Origin: Holophagae bacterium
GTDB taxonomy: Bacteria > Acidobacteriota > Holophagae > Acanthopleuribacterales > Acanthopleuribacteraceae
Direction: 5' to 3'
Assembly (NCBI GenBank): GCA_030429565.1
Contig: JAUIFE010000026.1
Span: 54,369-118,368, forward strand
DNA length: 64,000 nt
The notes under the pieces are model-generated. The model saw only the letters and a program-made list of their open reading frames with translations. It was not told the origin of the DNA and made no database searches. Positions 54,098 through 62,942 of the stretch are shown piece after piece. Positions within the stretch are counted from its first letter, which is position 1. The number at the start of each line of letters is the position of its first letter. The position numbers and the translations under genes were made by a program.

Positions 54098-55054
54098 TCA
54101 TCGGCGTAGGTAGGCGGAGCGGGCGATATGATCGTGCATGATCATGGTGCCGGTCTCGCAGATAAAGGCCTCGGCGGCGCCGGCGTCCTGAATGACCACG
54201 GCACTAACTTCCTGGAGGCCGTGATTGAGCAGCAGCGGACAGAGCGGGGCTGAGGGGCCGATCAACATGCGGCGGGGGACGTTCTCCGAACCCAGCAACA
54301 GTGGATCGAGGCTGCCGTTCATCAGGGTTTGCGCGGTGACGGCCAGGATTTTGGCCTGGTTGATCGCCGTTTTTGCATCGGTAGCGGGAATATCGCCGGG
54401 TTTGGGTTCTCGTTCGACGACGCGTGCTTTCGGTAACCGACGCGCGGCACCGCGAAAACCGCCGATGATGATCACGCCGTCGCCGGGTGGCTGCAGCCCG
54501 GAAAAACCGCCGACCGGCACCTGTTCCTGATAATCTGCGTCAGGTCGGTTCCAAAAGGCGTTTACCGCCGCCAGCCCCAGCGAACGGGCCAGCGGATCGG
54601 TTGAGCGTAGGTAGGCGGCGAGGTCTGCCAATTCTTTACCCACGAACCCTTCTCGCGGCCGAATGGTGCGGGCCCCCGCGGTGCCGCGCGCAGGACTGCG
54701 GGCGATGCCGCAAAACGAGCCGGCGCGTACCAGGGTCCAATTCATTCCCACCACGACCCGATCAACGGTAATGCCGCGAGGAATGCTGTCACACAGGGCC
54801 GTTTCAAGAGCTCCGGCACCCATGGCCCGCAACACGGCGAACCCGTTCGCAGCCGGCGCACCCGAACCCTTTTCTTCGTGCAGGCGCACCTGAACGCGTG
54901 GATCCTCCGTGTCATGGAGACTAACGACGATCCCGTCGGCCGTGGTTTGCAAATGCCAACCCGCCTCCGACAGTTCGAGGGCCGCTTGATCCCAGGTTTT
55001 TTTGTTTTCGGGTGTGGCAATGTCGAATGCTAATGTGGCGGGTGGTTGGTTCAT
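54098..55054 (-). CDS. DUF4213/DUF364 putative heavy-metal-chelating protein
   Basis: The protein has 318 residues. The first half carries the DUF4213 pattern (LVRAGSFCGIARSPARGTAGARTI, and LAAYLRSTDPLARSLGLAAVNAFWN). The second is DUF364-like, with GDGVIIIGGFRG and the strand SENVPRRMLIGPSAPLCPLL. DUF364 proteins are proposed to bind metals, and related genes occur with nitrogenase-cofactor or metal-storage loci. Here it lies between nsrR and the YeaR-like gene, in one operon. A role in handling metal or Fe-S damage under NO is inferred only. Confidence 0.72.
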   Translation of the reverse strand: MNQPPATLAFDIATPENKKTWDQAALELSEAGWHLQTTADGIVVSLHDTEDPRVQVRLHEEKGSGAPAANGFAVLRAMGAGALETALCDSIPRGITVDRVVVGMNWTLVRAGSFCGIARSPARGTAGARTIRPREGFVGKELADLAAYLRSTDPLARSLGLAAVNAFWNRPDADYQEQVPVGGFSGLQPPGDGVIIIGGFRGAARRLPKARVVEREPKPGDIPATDAKTAINQAKILAVTAQTLMNGSLDPLLLGSENVPRRMLIGPSAPLCPLLLNHGLQEVSAVVIQDAGAAEAFICETGTMIMHDHIARSAYLRR

Positions 55055-55107
55055 TGTGTCTTCCTTTTTTTGCAGCGCCTGACATTCATTTCCCTGGCTG
55101 GGTTCGA

Positions 55108-55380
55108 TTATTTGTTGAATTCAACAAAGAAGGTGACGTCCCCGAGCGCCCGCACGTGATGGGGTTGTTCCGGTGCGACGATCCCTTTTGGCGTGTCGGG
55201 GGTCAGGATGTGCACTTCATCCGCGCCGATGGTGTAGGCCAGGGTGCCTTCCAGTACATGGATCACACCCCAGGTGCCAGGTTTGGTCTGGTGATCTTTT
55301 TTCAAGCCGTTCGGGAGCGTATCCTGCGTAAAAACAGGGGTTCGCTTGTAGGGTTTAACGTGAGCCGGCAGTGTTTCCAT
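55108..55380 (-). CDS. YeaR-like DUF1971 (TehB-like) small cupin protein
   Basis: The protein has 90 residues with the DUF1971 pattern PYKRTPVFTQDTLPNGLKKDH and TKPGTWGVIHVLEGTL, then a second strand block ending EQPHHVRALG. In Escherichia coli, yeaR is induced by nitrate and NO and repressed by NsrR. The AAAAGGA Shine-Dalgarno supports the start. It is the first gene of the leftward nsrR operon, so the same control is likely here. Confidence 0.82.
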   Translation of the reverse strand: METLPAHVKPYKRTPVFTQDTLPNGLKKDHQTKPGTWGVIHVLEGTLAYTIGADEVHILTPDTPKGIVAPEQPHHVRALGDVTFFVEFNK

Positions 55381-56211
55381 CGGGTATTCCTTTTGGGTTC
55401 ATTGCTGTTCCAGGGTTTGATTCCGAGCACCTTCCCCCAAGTCATTTTCATGCAGAAAGGGCGTAGGGCTTGTGGTCCCGTTTTTGTTTGCGGCCCGACC
55501 CCTGTTCGGAGATGTGTCCTGCGGTAGGTAAGCATAAACTAATGTTTTTTAATGGGTTGCGAAGGGGAATTCGCTTGGACCGGCACGGCGTGGGCCACAC
55601 GCTTATAAGATGTAACTAAAATATGTTTTAAAAGTCAATGGTGCGTCTCGTTCGTTTTTGGGACGAGATTTCGGGGGAACCGAAACCTCATGACGCTGAT
55701 GGGTGGGCTGAGCCTAAATGCCGTCGCCGAAAGCTTAAGTCAGCTTTCGGCAACTTTTGCCGGAGAGCCTGCCACGCCTTGCTGTACCGGCCGTCTTTTG
55801 ACAAGAAAGGGCCGGCGGATTGTGCTTTTTGCCGGGTCGTTCGATTCAGCCCTGGTTCTTTGGGGGGTTCCGTTTCCTTCTCGAACGCCGCCTCGCGCGC
55901 CTTGTCCGCCTCGTTGCTCGGCTGGTGAGGGGGGGGGAGAACGGTTCGTTTGGTGAAGGCTGCTGACACTAAGGGTCGCTTGTATTTAAGGTTAACGGTT
56001 TATTTGGCAGGGGTTTGCGGTGGTGAGCGGTTCCGAAAAGGGATGGCGATTGTGCCGCTTCGCAGCGCCGCGACCAAATGCGTTCCTCGTTAGCCTTAAA
56101 GAAAAATGAAAAAGGGTTGTCAGTGTTTTTGCCGACCCAACGCATAGCTCTCCTAAGAGGAAGGTGCTCGTTTTTAGCGGGCGGCCTCCTCATCCGATTT
56201 GGAGGAGAATT
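55381..56211. other. Intergenic region with a candidate NsrR operator
   Basis: About 830 bp lie between the divergent YeaR-like gene and the metalloprotease gene. The only feature with support is the palindrome at 55607-55629. Open frames in 55638-55969 overlap antisense and show no known domain. The composition of 55690-55960 is coding-like, so a decayed gene is possible. Confidence 0.4.
55607..55629. promoter_or_regulatory. Candidate NsrR-type operator
   Basis: The sequence AAGATGTAACT-A-AAATATGTTTT fits the 11-1-11 NsrR palindrome (consensus half-site AAGATGyATTT) at 9 of 11 bases in the first half-site and 8 of 11 in the second. It lies about 230 bp upstream of the YeaR-like gene. That distance is longer than usual for an operator, so it is a candidate only. 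Confidence 0.4.
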
Positions 56212-57381
56212 ATGTTTAAGATCCTATTGCTTGTATGCACAGTTTTTAATCCGCCTGCAGAAAGCCGGGTAATCGAGAACCCATTGCAGGCCGCCTACGG
56301 ACTGGGTTTTGCCATTGACCAGAGTGAGACGGATTTATGCATCATCCGTGAACGATCTGTCGAAGAGGCTTATCTTCGCGATTTGCAACAACAGGCGCTG
56401 TTGTGGAAGCGCAATCGGGGAATGAAAAAAAATCAGACCGTGACCTTTGATGTCGCGTGGCACAACATCCTGGGTTTTGCGACCCAGGAACGGGTTGAAA
56501 CCTTGGTCGATCTTCTCAACGACGCCTTAGTGGATTCAGCGATTCGTTTCGAGCTTGTCTCCTTCGCCAACGTGTGGCGCAATGAATGGTTCCAACTGGA
56601 CCTTTGGACGGCCGAGGAAATGGAAATGAAAGAGGCGCTCCGCGAGGGGACCTCGACCACGCTGAATGTTTACGCCTGTGTCCCGAGTTATCGGGGGACA
56701 CGTGTTGCCGGCGCCGGGGCATTTCCCGCCGATTACGGCGATGATCCGGTACGAGACGGCATCGTCCTTAATATCGCCTCCAGCCCGGTGGGCGGTGAAG
56801 GCGGTGCGTCCTTCATCCACGAGGTGGGTCACTGGCTGGGATTGCGCCATACCTTTGGTTCAACCTGCGCAACCGATAACGACTTGGTGGACGATACGGA
56901 GACCCATCTCAAACCAGATTTCTTAAGCCCGCCGCCGGCTGGAACCTGTCCCACCTCCGAGTTTTGTCCCCTGGGTCGTACCGGTCCGGTCGAGAACTAT
57001 ATGAACTACGGTTTTGCCGGTTGCCGGACCCTGTTTACCGCCGGGCAAATAGGCCGCGCCGAGGACCAAGTCGCCATGTATCGACCGGCGCCGCTCACCG
57101 CCGCGGATATGAACGGACCGGAGGTGTTGCATGCCGGCAGGCCCGCGGTCTGGTCGGTCGACGTTGAAACCGGCTATGGACCCTATCACTACAGTTGGCA
57201 TGTTGAGCAGGGTTTCGACATTACCCCCATTGGTTCCAACGCCAGGGAAATTTCGGACACGGTTCGCTGCCCGTTACGCGATTGTGAACGGTACGAGGAG
57301 CTTGTGACGATTGCTTGCACCATCACCGATAGCGAAGGGCAGCAGATTACGGTAGAACATCAGGTTTTGGTCTGGAACTAA
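56212..57381 (+). CDS. Secreted M43-like metalloprotease (pappalysin/cytophagalysin type)
   Basis: The protein has 389 residues. It starts with a short hydrophobic stretch (FKILLLVCTVF) that could be a signal. The catalytic motif HEVGHWLGLRH is at about 203-213, and the methionine-turn NYMNYG is at about 262-267, the two marks of metzincins. The C-terminal 80 residues look like an Ig-like or PKD domain (PVWSVDVETGYGPYHYSWHVE). The GGAGGAG Shine-Dalgarno at 56201 fixes the start. M43 enzymes are secreted peptidases often linked to host proteins. A substrate cannot be assigned. Confidence 0.82.
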   Translation: MFKILLLVCTVFNPPAESRVIENPLQAAYGLGFAIDQSETDLCIIRERSVEEAYLRDLQQQALLWKRNRGMKKNQTVTFDVAWHNILGFATQERVETLVDLLNDALVDSAIRFELVSFANVWRNEWFQLDLWTAEEMEMKEALREGTSTTLNVYACVPSYRGTRVAGAGAFPADYGDDPVRDGIVLNIASSPVGGEGGASFIHEVGHWLGLRHTFGSTCATDNDLVDDTETHLKPDFLSPPPAGTCPTSEFCPLGRTGPVENYMNYGFAGCRTLFTAGQIGRAEDQVAMYRPAPLTAADMNGPEVLHAGRPAVWSVDVETGYGPYHYSWHVEQGFDITPIGSNAREISDTVRCPLRDCERYEELVTIACTITDSEGQQITVEHQVLVWN

Positions 57382-57398
57382 CAGGTGTGAGCGCTTAG

Positions 57399-57432
57399 GC
57401 GGAACACCCTTGCTTGGTTTGGGGTGTTCCGC
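57399..57432. terminator. Hairpin downstream of the metalloprotease gene
   Basis: An 11-bp stem GCGGAACACCC/GGGTGTTCCGC (57399-57409 and 57422-57432) lies 17 bp after the stop codon. No strong U-run follows, so it may be a weak terminator or an mRNA-stabilising structure. Confidence 0.5.
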
Positions 57433-57515
57433 AACAATATTCAGGTTTCGTCCAGAATTAACGAGGTCGAAGATTTGCTAGTGAGTTTTCGTCTCTCTTG
57501 GTTGTTTCGCCGAAA

Positions 57516-57544
57516 TTGATCAAGCCCTGAGGGAACACTATAAT
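57516..57544 (+). promoter_or_regulatory. Sigma70-type promoter of the ECF sigma/kinase operon
   Basis: The -35 hexamer is TTGATC (57516-57521) and the -10 hexamer is TATAAT (57539-57544), separated by exactly 17 bp. Transcription would start near 57551. This leaves only about 5 nt before the ATG at 57556, but about 35 nt with a Shine-Dalgarno before the GTG at 57586. It therefore supports the GTG start. Confidence 0.7.
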
Positions 57545-57585
57545 CTATACCCCTAATGTCGTATGCCGACACCGGGGGGAAGAAC

Positions 57586-58140
57586 GTGGAGATCACGGGT
57601 TTATTGGCCGCATGGCGCGCCGGCGAGGAGACCGCTCTCGCGCGACTCATGGAAGCGGTTCACGGTCACTTACGCGAGCTGGCGCGGCGGCAATTCGCGC
57701 GTGAACGGCCGGATCACACCTTGCAACCGACCGCGCTCATCAACGAACTGTTTCTACGACTCCAACATGAGTTGGATATTTCCTGGGGCGATCGCAACCA
57801 TTTCTTTGCCGTGGCCGCCCACATCATGCGCCGGATCTTGGTTGATCACGCGCGAAAGAAACAGGCCTTGTGTCGCGGCGGACACGACGTCACCCTGCAT
57901 GCCGACGAGCAGATGTTGCCTGGCGTTGGACGGCAAGGCATCGAGATTTTGGCTTTGGACACCGCTTTAAAGGGTTTGGCGCGTGTTGACGCCATGCAAC
58001 ACCAAGTGGTGGTGATGCGTTTTTTTGGCGGTTTGACTGTTGCGGAAACGGCTTCCGTAATGGCGGTTACGGAGCGGACGGTTCATCGGAAATGGGCGGC
58101 GGCCCGATTGTGGCTTTTGGGCCAATTGCGGGAAGTGTGA
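57586..58140 (+). CDS. ECF-type sigma factor (SigX6-like) paired with a Ser/Thr kinase
   Basis: The protein has 184 residues. It shows region 2 (RRQFARERPDHTLQPTALINELFLRLQ and HFFAVAAHIMRRILVDHARKK) and region 4 (VVVMRFFGGLTVAETASVMAVTERTVHRKWAAARLWLLGQL). This layout belongs to the sigma-70 ECF group often found next to Ser/Thr kinases in Acidobacteria and Planctomycetes. The GTG start at 57586 fits the family N-terminus, an AGGGGGGAAG Shine-Dalgarno and the mapped promoter; an ATG at 57556 is less likely. The stop overlaps the start of the kinase gene by one base (TGATG). Confidence 0.87.
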   Translation: MEITGLLAAWRAGEETALARLMEAVHGHLRELARRQFARERPDHTLQPTALINELFLRLQHELDISWGDRNHFFAVAAHIMRRILVDHARKKQALCRGGHDVTLHADEQMLPGVGRQGIEILALDTALKGLARVDAMQHQVVVMRFFGGLTVAETASVMAVTERTVHRKWAAARLWLLGQLREV

Positions 58141-60872
58141 TGGACACGCAACGGCAGCGACGCATCACTTCGCTTTTAGAATCCCTTTTGGAATTACCCG
58201 AGGAGAACCGCTCGGCCTACCTCGATGAAATCGCGTCCGACGACCCGTCGCTGCGGTGTGCTGTCGGGGATTTATTACAAATGGAAGATCGCGCTCGGGT
58301 CTGGATGCCCGATGAGACGGTCTCGTGTGCGCGGCTCCAGGAAAAAATCGGTCCATATCGGGTTGTTCGAGAATTGGGTGCCGGCGGCATGGGGGTGGTG
58401 TTTCTCGCCGAGCGCGACGACGAAACCTACCAACAGCAGGTTGCCGTCAAACTGGTGCGCCCCGGCATGGTTTCCGCCGAGACACGGCGCCGTTTTTATA
58501 GAGAACGGCAAATCCTAGCTGATTTGGCGCATCCCAACATCGCGCGGCTTTTGGACGGCGGCACCACCGCAGACGGTGCACCCTACCTGGTAATGGAGTA
58601 CGTCCAGGGTCAGAACTTGGATCGTTACTGTGACGAACGGCGACTGAGCCTCAAGCAACGTATCGGCCTGATCATTTCCATTTGCCATGGTTTGGAGGCC
58701 GCCCACCGGAATCTTGTCGTCCACCGAGATCTAAAGCCGGCCAATGTGATGGTGACCGAAGCGGGTCAACCCAAGTTGCTGGATTTTGGGATCGCCCACC
58801 TCATGAACCCGCCTGAAGGGCTGGTCACGGCAACAGGTTCGCGTTTGATGTCACCGCGTTACGCTGCGCCGGAACAAATCCAGGGTTTTCCCATCACCAC
58901 TTCTTGCGATGTCTACGCCCTGGGGGTTCTCCTCCATGAACAATTAACCGGTGTTTCTCCCTACGATCTTGAAACCCATTCCTTTGCCGCATTAGAACAA
59001 GCGATCACCAAACAACCACCCCCTTCGCCGGTGGAACAGTTCCGCCGTTTGAAACGCCGCAAGCCGTTTCAAACAGGGGAGATCGCCTCACGCCGCGCCA
59101 CCACGCCCGCGGCTATGTTGCGTTCCCTACAGGGCGATCTGTCGCACATAGTGGTCAAAGCGCTCGAGAAGGATCCCGAGCGGCGTTATGCCTCGGTGCA
59201 AGCCATGCGGGCAGACCTGGAACGGTTTTGCCAAGGGCACCCGATCCTTGCGCGCCCGCAAACCTGGCGTTACCGCGGCCTACGTTTCTTCAAGCGCAAC
59301 CGGTTGCCGGTATCGGTTGCCTTCCTGTTCGTGATGCTTCTGATTGGGTTTGCGGTCCAGGCTCACCTCCAACGAGACCGCTTGGCTTTGGAGCGAGACC
59401 AGGCTGCACGGGAACGGGACAAGTCGCAGGCGGTCCTCAATTTCGTACAAGACCTTTTGCGGCAGGGCGATCCCGGTGTGGCGGGCGTGCGTGATATCGG
59501 TATCAAAGAAGTCCTCGCGCGGGGATTTCGACTCTCACAAATCAGCATGCGCGATCAACCTGAAACCCGGGCCGCGATGCTCAACACCATCGGCCGCACC
59601 TTTATCTCTTTGGGTGAATTCGATCAGGCGGAACAGTTGCTCCAACAGATCGCGCCTTCCTCACCGTCTCAAGGTCCGTTGATGGCGGTGGAGCAATTTG
59701 AAGCACAATTGAATTTGGCCGCCCTTGATTATTGGCGAGGTCATGCTCAGGCCTGCATTGATCGTCTGGTCGCCAACGCCGCGTTCCCCGAGGGCACGCC
59801 GCTGACCACGCGGGCCCGGTACTACCAAACTCTGGCTCGCGCCTATAGCGAAAGCGGTCTGTATGACCAGGCCTTACAAACCCTTGCCGTTTCGCGACAC
59901 ATGGCGAATACACTTCCCGCGGAAGTGGCGGTCGCCGCGCAAATGGATAATTTCAGTTTAATGGGCCTGGTTCATCTCAATCGGGGCGAGTACGATCTTT
60001 CCGAAGCGGCCCTGAACCAGGGTCTGGCGCTCGGGCGGAAAACTTGGGGCGAGGCCCACCCAAAGGTCAGCGATCAGATTTATTCGCTGGGGTTAACCGC
60101 ACTGCATCGCGGGGATTATGCCCGGTCGGAGAAACTGCTCACCCAGGCTCATCAGTTGGACGGCGCTTTCTGGGGCGCGGATAGTTATTATGTGGCCAAA
60201 TCGCTTTCATCGTTGGGAACCGTTTATTTATGCCAAATGCGCTTCGACCTTGCCCATTCAAAATTCAAAGCGGTCGCGGCCATTTACGAACGATCCCTGG
60301 GTGAAAACCACGCTTCTATTGGTCAGGTCCACCTAAATTTGGCCCAAACCAGCCGTTACCGGCGTGAAGCCGAGGCGGCCCTTTTCCATGCAACCAAGGC
60401 CTTGACCTTAAATCGCGACAGATTGGGCGCCCGTCATCCCGAGACCCTGGCCGCGCTTCAAGTCAAAGCAGCGATCTTGGCGGATAAAGGCTGTTTGGGC
60501 GAAGCCGTTGCCCTCGGCCACGAATTGGTGGACGTTTCGCGAGAACTAGAGCAGGACCCGTTCCGCTTACCCGGCGCGCTCGTTCAGCTTGCAATCTTTT
60601 ATAAAAAGAAAGCTATGCCGCAAATAGCTCATGACCTGGCGGGCGAGGCTTCCGACCTTTTTCAGGGGTTTGCACCCAGACACATTAACAGCTTGAACGC
60701 CGATAAGGTTGCGGGGGAAACCGCTCTCCAATTGAAGCGGCCTTGGGTCGCGGCGGTCCATCTCGACCGCGCCTGGAATCTTGCGATCGAACTGATTGGC
60801 GAGAAGGCCCCCTTGACGAAAGAAATCAAAACGATGCGAACCACGGCGTTCGAGCGTCTTGACCAGGATTGA
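58140..60872 (+). CDS. Membrane Ser/Thr protein kinase with C-terminal TPR sensor region
   Basis: The protein has 910 residues. A short N-terminal region is followed by a PknB-like kinase domain (about 72-365). ATP-binding VAVKL has Lys104, the catalytic HRDLKPAN is at 195-202, and DFG is at 216-218. A single membrane helix sits at about 400-420 and a long TPR-rich part covers about 450-900 (for example GLTALHRGDYARSEKLLTQAHQ and AQTSRYRREAEAAL). It is co-transcribed with the sigma factor by a one-base overlap. It probably phosphorylates targets (perhaps the sigma factor) in response to signals sensed by the TPR part. Confidence 0.9.
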   Translation: MDTQRQRRITSLLESLLELPEENRSAYLDEIASDDPSLRCAVGDLLQMEDRARVWMPDETVSCARLQEKIGPYRVVRELGAGGMGVVFLAERDDETYQQQVAVKLVRPGMVSAETRRRFYRERQILADLAHPNIARLLDGGTTADGAPYLVMEYVQGQNLDRYCDERRLSLKQRIGLIISICHGLEAAHRNLVVHRDLKPANVMVTEAGQPKLLDFGIAHLMNPPEGLVTATGSRLMSPRYAAPEQIQGFPITTSCDVYALGVLLHEQLTGVSPYDLETHSFAALEQAITKQPPPSPVEQFRRLKRRKPFQTGEIASRRATTPAAMLRSLQGDLSHIVVKALEKDPERRYASVQAMRADLERFCQGHPILARPQTWRYRGLRFFKRNRLPVSVAFLFVMLLIGFAVQAHLQRDRLALERDQAARERDKSQAVLNFVQDLLRQGDPGVAGVRDIGIKEVLARGFRLSQISMRDQPETRAAMLNTIGRTFISLGEFDQAEQLLQQIAPSSPSQGPLMAVEQFEAQLNLAALDYWRGHAQACIDRLVANAAFPEGTPLTTRARYYQTLARAYSESGLYDQALQTLAVSRHMANTLPAEVAVAAQMDNFSLMGLVHLNRGEYDLSEAALNQGLALGRKTWGEAHPKVSDQIYSLGLTALHRGDYARSEKLLTQAHQLDGAFWGADSYYVAKSLSSLGTVYLCQMRFDLAHSKFKAVAAIYERSLGENHASIGQVHLNLAQTSRYRREAEAALFHATKALTLNRDRLGARHPETLAALQVKAAILADKGCLGEAVALGHELVDVSRELEQDPFRLPGALVQLAIFYKKKAMPQIAHDLAGEASDLFQGFAPRHINSLNADKVAGETALQLKRPWVAAVHLDRAWNLAIELIGEKAPLTKEIKTMRTTAFERLDQD

Positions 60873-61463
60873 TGATTCTCAAGTTCGTCGGCCACGGCCT
60901 CGAGACGTCCGCGCTTTCAGGCGAGGGTTTCTGGGTTAATTCCTTGGTTAATTCCTCAATACGACGTGAGATGAAACCGGTAAATACGCGCGTCCTCCTC
61001 TTTGGCAAGTTCGAGACCGGCTTGGACGGTTCTTAAGGGCCTTTCATTTGTTTGAGTTCGACTTGGGCATTGCTCCGCATAGCAAAGGCGCGCGGTGATT
61101 GGGTCGTCATTTCGCGGTTGGCGCGGAAGAGTTGTCGACTGGCTTCACCCTGTTGGTCGTCCATCAGCATCCAACCGATGCGGTGCTAGGTGCCGGAAGG
61201 GCGCTCTTTGGCGGTTGCGTATTTTTGCACTGTGCCTTGCGTCGTGTTTTTTGATACCTTCCCAGCCGCCGAACCTAACCTGCCGCAACCTCGACAGGAC
61301 CGCAAAAGGCGTGAATCCCGTGGTCTTGGTAAGCGTCATCAGGCGATGGCACTTTCGTGACAAGCTGTTGATGCGAGAAATTGCGAGGCGCACAGGCCTC
61401 ACTCGCAATACCGTCAAGAAGTACCTGACCAAAAGAACCCGCACGCCGAAATATCCATAGTGT
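60873..61463. other. Intergenic region with insertion-sequence remnant
   Basis: The stretch of about 590 bp lies between the kinase gene and the LysR-type gene. Only the IS21 remnant at 61311-61460 is recognisable. The rest has no gene or clear motif. Confidence 0.4.
61311..61460 (+). pseudogene. Truncated IS21-type transposase (IstA) remnant
   Basis: In frame, the reading gives 49 residues with the IstA N-terminal helix-turn-helix: RWHFRDKLLMREIARRTGLTRNTVKKYL. A full IstA has about 350-500 residues and a DDE domain, and IstB should follow; neither is present. The frame ends in a stop codon just before the LysR gene. No IS21 terminal repeats were found, so it is a decayed fragment. Confidence 0.65.
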
Positions 61464-62366
61464 TTATTGACTCGATTTCAAATGAGTCAGCAAAAAGGCC
61501 CGAAGTTTTTCGGCGGCCGACGTCAACAAGGCGTCACGTCGTGTCAAAAGGGTGATGGGAATGGTACTGGTGCACCGGGGTGATTCAATCACCCGCAGTG
61601 ATTTCAGTTTTCGTTCTTCCTCAATGCTGGTGATCGGCAACATGGCTACGCCAAACCCGGCTTCAACCCAACGTTTTTGGGCATTGATGCTGTCGATGTC
61701 CGCCCAACGATCCGGCTGAACACCCCAGTCGTGCAGCACATTTTTGATATGCCGGGCGAAATGTTCGCCGCTTCCGCCTGCCGGAAATCCAACCCATGCG
61801 CTGTTGTGGAGGTAATCGAACAGCATTTCGGGATCGTCGGGCGGCGTAGCTTTTGCCGAGGTGACGACCACCAGAGTTTCCTCACCGGCAATTTGGTTGC
61901 GCAGGTCGGGGTGGCGATCCGCGAAGTAGCGCAGACCGAGATGGGTTTCTCCGGTCAAGACCATATGGCTGATCTCGCGGCTGCGGGCGGTGCGTAGGTT
62001 GAGTTGCGCTTCGGGATGTTGGGCCCTAAAGGCCTGCAGAGCGGCTGTTAACGGGCTTGAGGCCAAGGTGCCGACCAACCCAAGTCGCGCGGTTAAGGGA
62101 ACCGCGCAGCAGCTTTCGCGGACCGCTTCGTGACCGTCGGATACCGCCGCCTTGATGCGCTGTGCATGGGGGAGAAAGGCTTCGCCCGCCGCCGTCAGGG
62201 TGGTTCTGCCGCGCCCACGGTTAAACAGCGATGCCTCCAAAAAGGTTTCCAACATGCTGATACGTCGGCTCATGGCCGGTTGGGACAGGTGCAGCGCTTC
62301 GGCGGCACGCGAAAAGTTCCCGATTTGATGAAGGGTTAAAAAAGCTTCGACCTGGCTGAGTTCCAT
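61464..62366 (-). CDS. LysR-type transcriptional regulator
   Basis: The protein has 300 residues. It has the LysR helix-turn-helix (LSQVEAFLTLHQIGNFSRAAEALHLSQPAMSRRISMLE) at about 3-40, then an effector-binding domain in two halves. The AGGA Shine-Dalgarno at 62375 supports the start at 62366; an upstream frame start at 62384 is less likely. It is divergent from the OsmC-ACT pair, with 90 bp between them, the usual arrangement for LysR control of the neighbour. The signal is unknown. Confidence 0.88.
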   Translation of the reverse strand: MELSQVEAFLTLHQIGNFSRAAEALHLSQPAMSRRISMLETFLEASLFNRGRGRTTLTAAGEAFLPHAQRIKAAVSDGHEAVRESCCAVPLTARLGLVGTLASSPLTAALQAFRAQHPEAQLNLRTARSREISHMVLTGETHLGLRYFADRHPDLRNQIAGEETLVVVTSAKATPPDDPEMLFDYLHNSAWVGFPAGGSGEHFARHIKNVLHDWGVQPDRWADIDSINAQKRWVEAGFGVAMLPITSIEEERKLKSLRVIESPRCTSTIPITLLTRRDALLTSAAEKLRAFLLTHLKSSQ

Positions 62367-62456
62367 AAAAATTCCTGATGACATCGATAGGAACGTTGCA
62401 TTTCACAAATACTAAATCAAGTCTTAAGATGCGGGCAAGTCAACGGGGAGGTTTTC

Positions 62457-62930
62457 ATGACACCGATCAAAAAACTGCATTACCAAGCGCACACAACCTG
62501 GCTTCCCGAGGGCACCGATACCCGACGCTATGACGGCTATTCGCGACAGTTCCGAATCGCCATTCCCGGCAAACCGGAGATAAACGGTAGTGCCGATCCC
62601 TTCTTTCGCGGAGATCCCGGCCGACACAATCCCGAGGATTTATTGCTCGCCGCCGTCAGTGGTTGCCACATGTTGGTGTTTCTCGCCTTATGTGCCCAAC
62701 GGCGCATTCGTGTAACGGCATACCAAGACAAGGCCCACGGCACGCTGGACTACCGACCGGGCCAAGGAGGCCGGTTCTCTGGCATAACCTGCACGGCACA
62801 GGTCACCCTTGCCGACAGCCAAGACGCACAACCGGTTGCGGCTTTATTCGATCAAGCCGCCAAAGGTTGCTTTATCGCCGCTTCCGTAAATTTCCCCATT
62901 ACCCACCACGTGTCATTTACAGCAGATTAA
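62457..62930 (+). CDS. OsmC/Ohr-family protein
   Basis: The protein has 157 residues. It has the two-cysteine layout of OsmC/Ohr peroxide-reducing enzymes: NPEDLLLAAVSGCHMLVFLAL (first Cys about 70) and QAAKGCFIAASVNFPI (second Cys about 140). It would detoxify organic hydroperoxides. The Shine-Dalgarno GGGGAGG supports the ATG at 62457. It is followed at 12 bp by the ACT protein, so the two are co-expressed. Confidence 0.88.
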   Translation: MTPIKKLHYQAHTTWLPEGTDTRRYDGYSRQFRIAIPGKPEINGSADPFFRGDPGRHNPEDLLLAAVSGCHMLVFLALCAQRRIRVTAYQDKAHGTLDYRPGQGGRFSGITCTAQVTLADSQDAQPVAALFDQAAKGCFIAASVNFPITHHVSFTAD

Positions 62931-62942
62931 GAGGTGTTTTTC

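Noticed and set aside
55638..55969. Overlapping open frames on both strands, one basic and repetitive
   Set aside because: No Shine-Dalgarno, no domain and mutual antisense overlap; possibly a decayed gene, not annotated.
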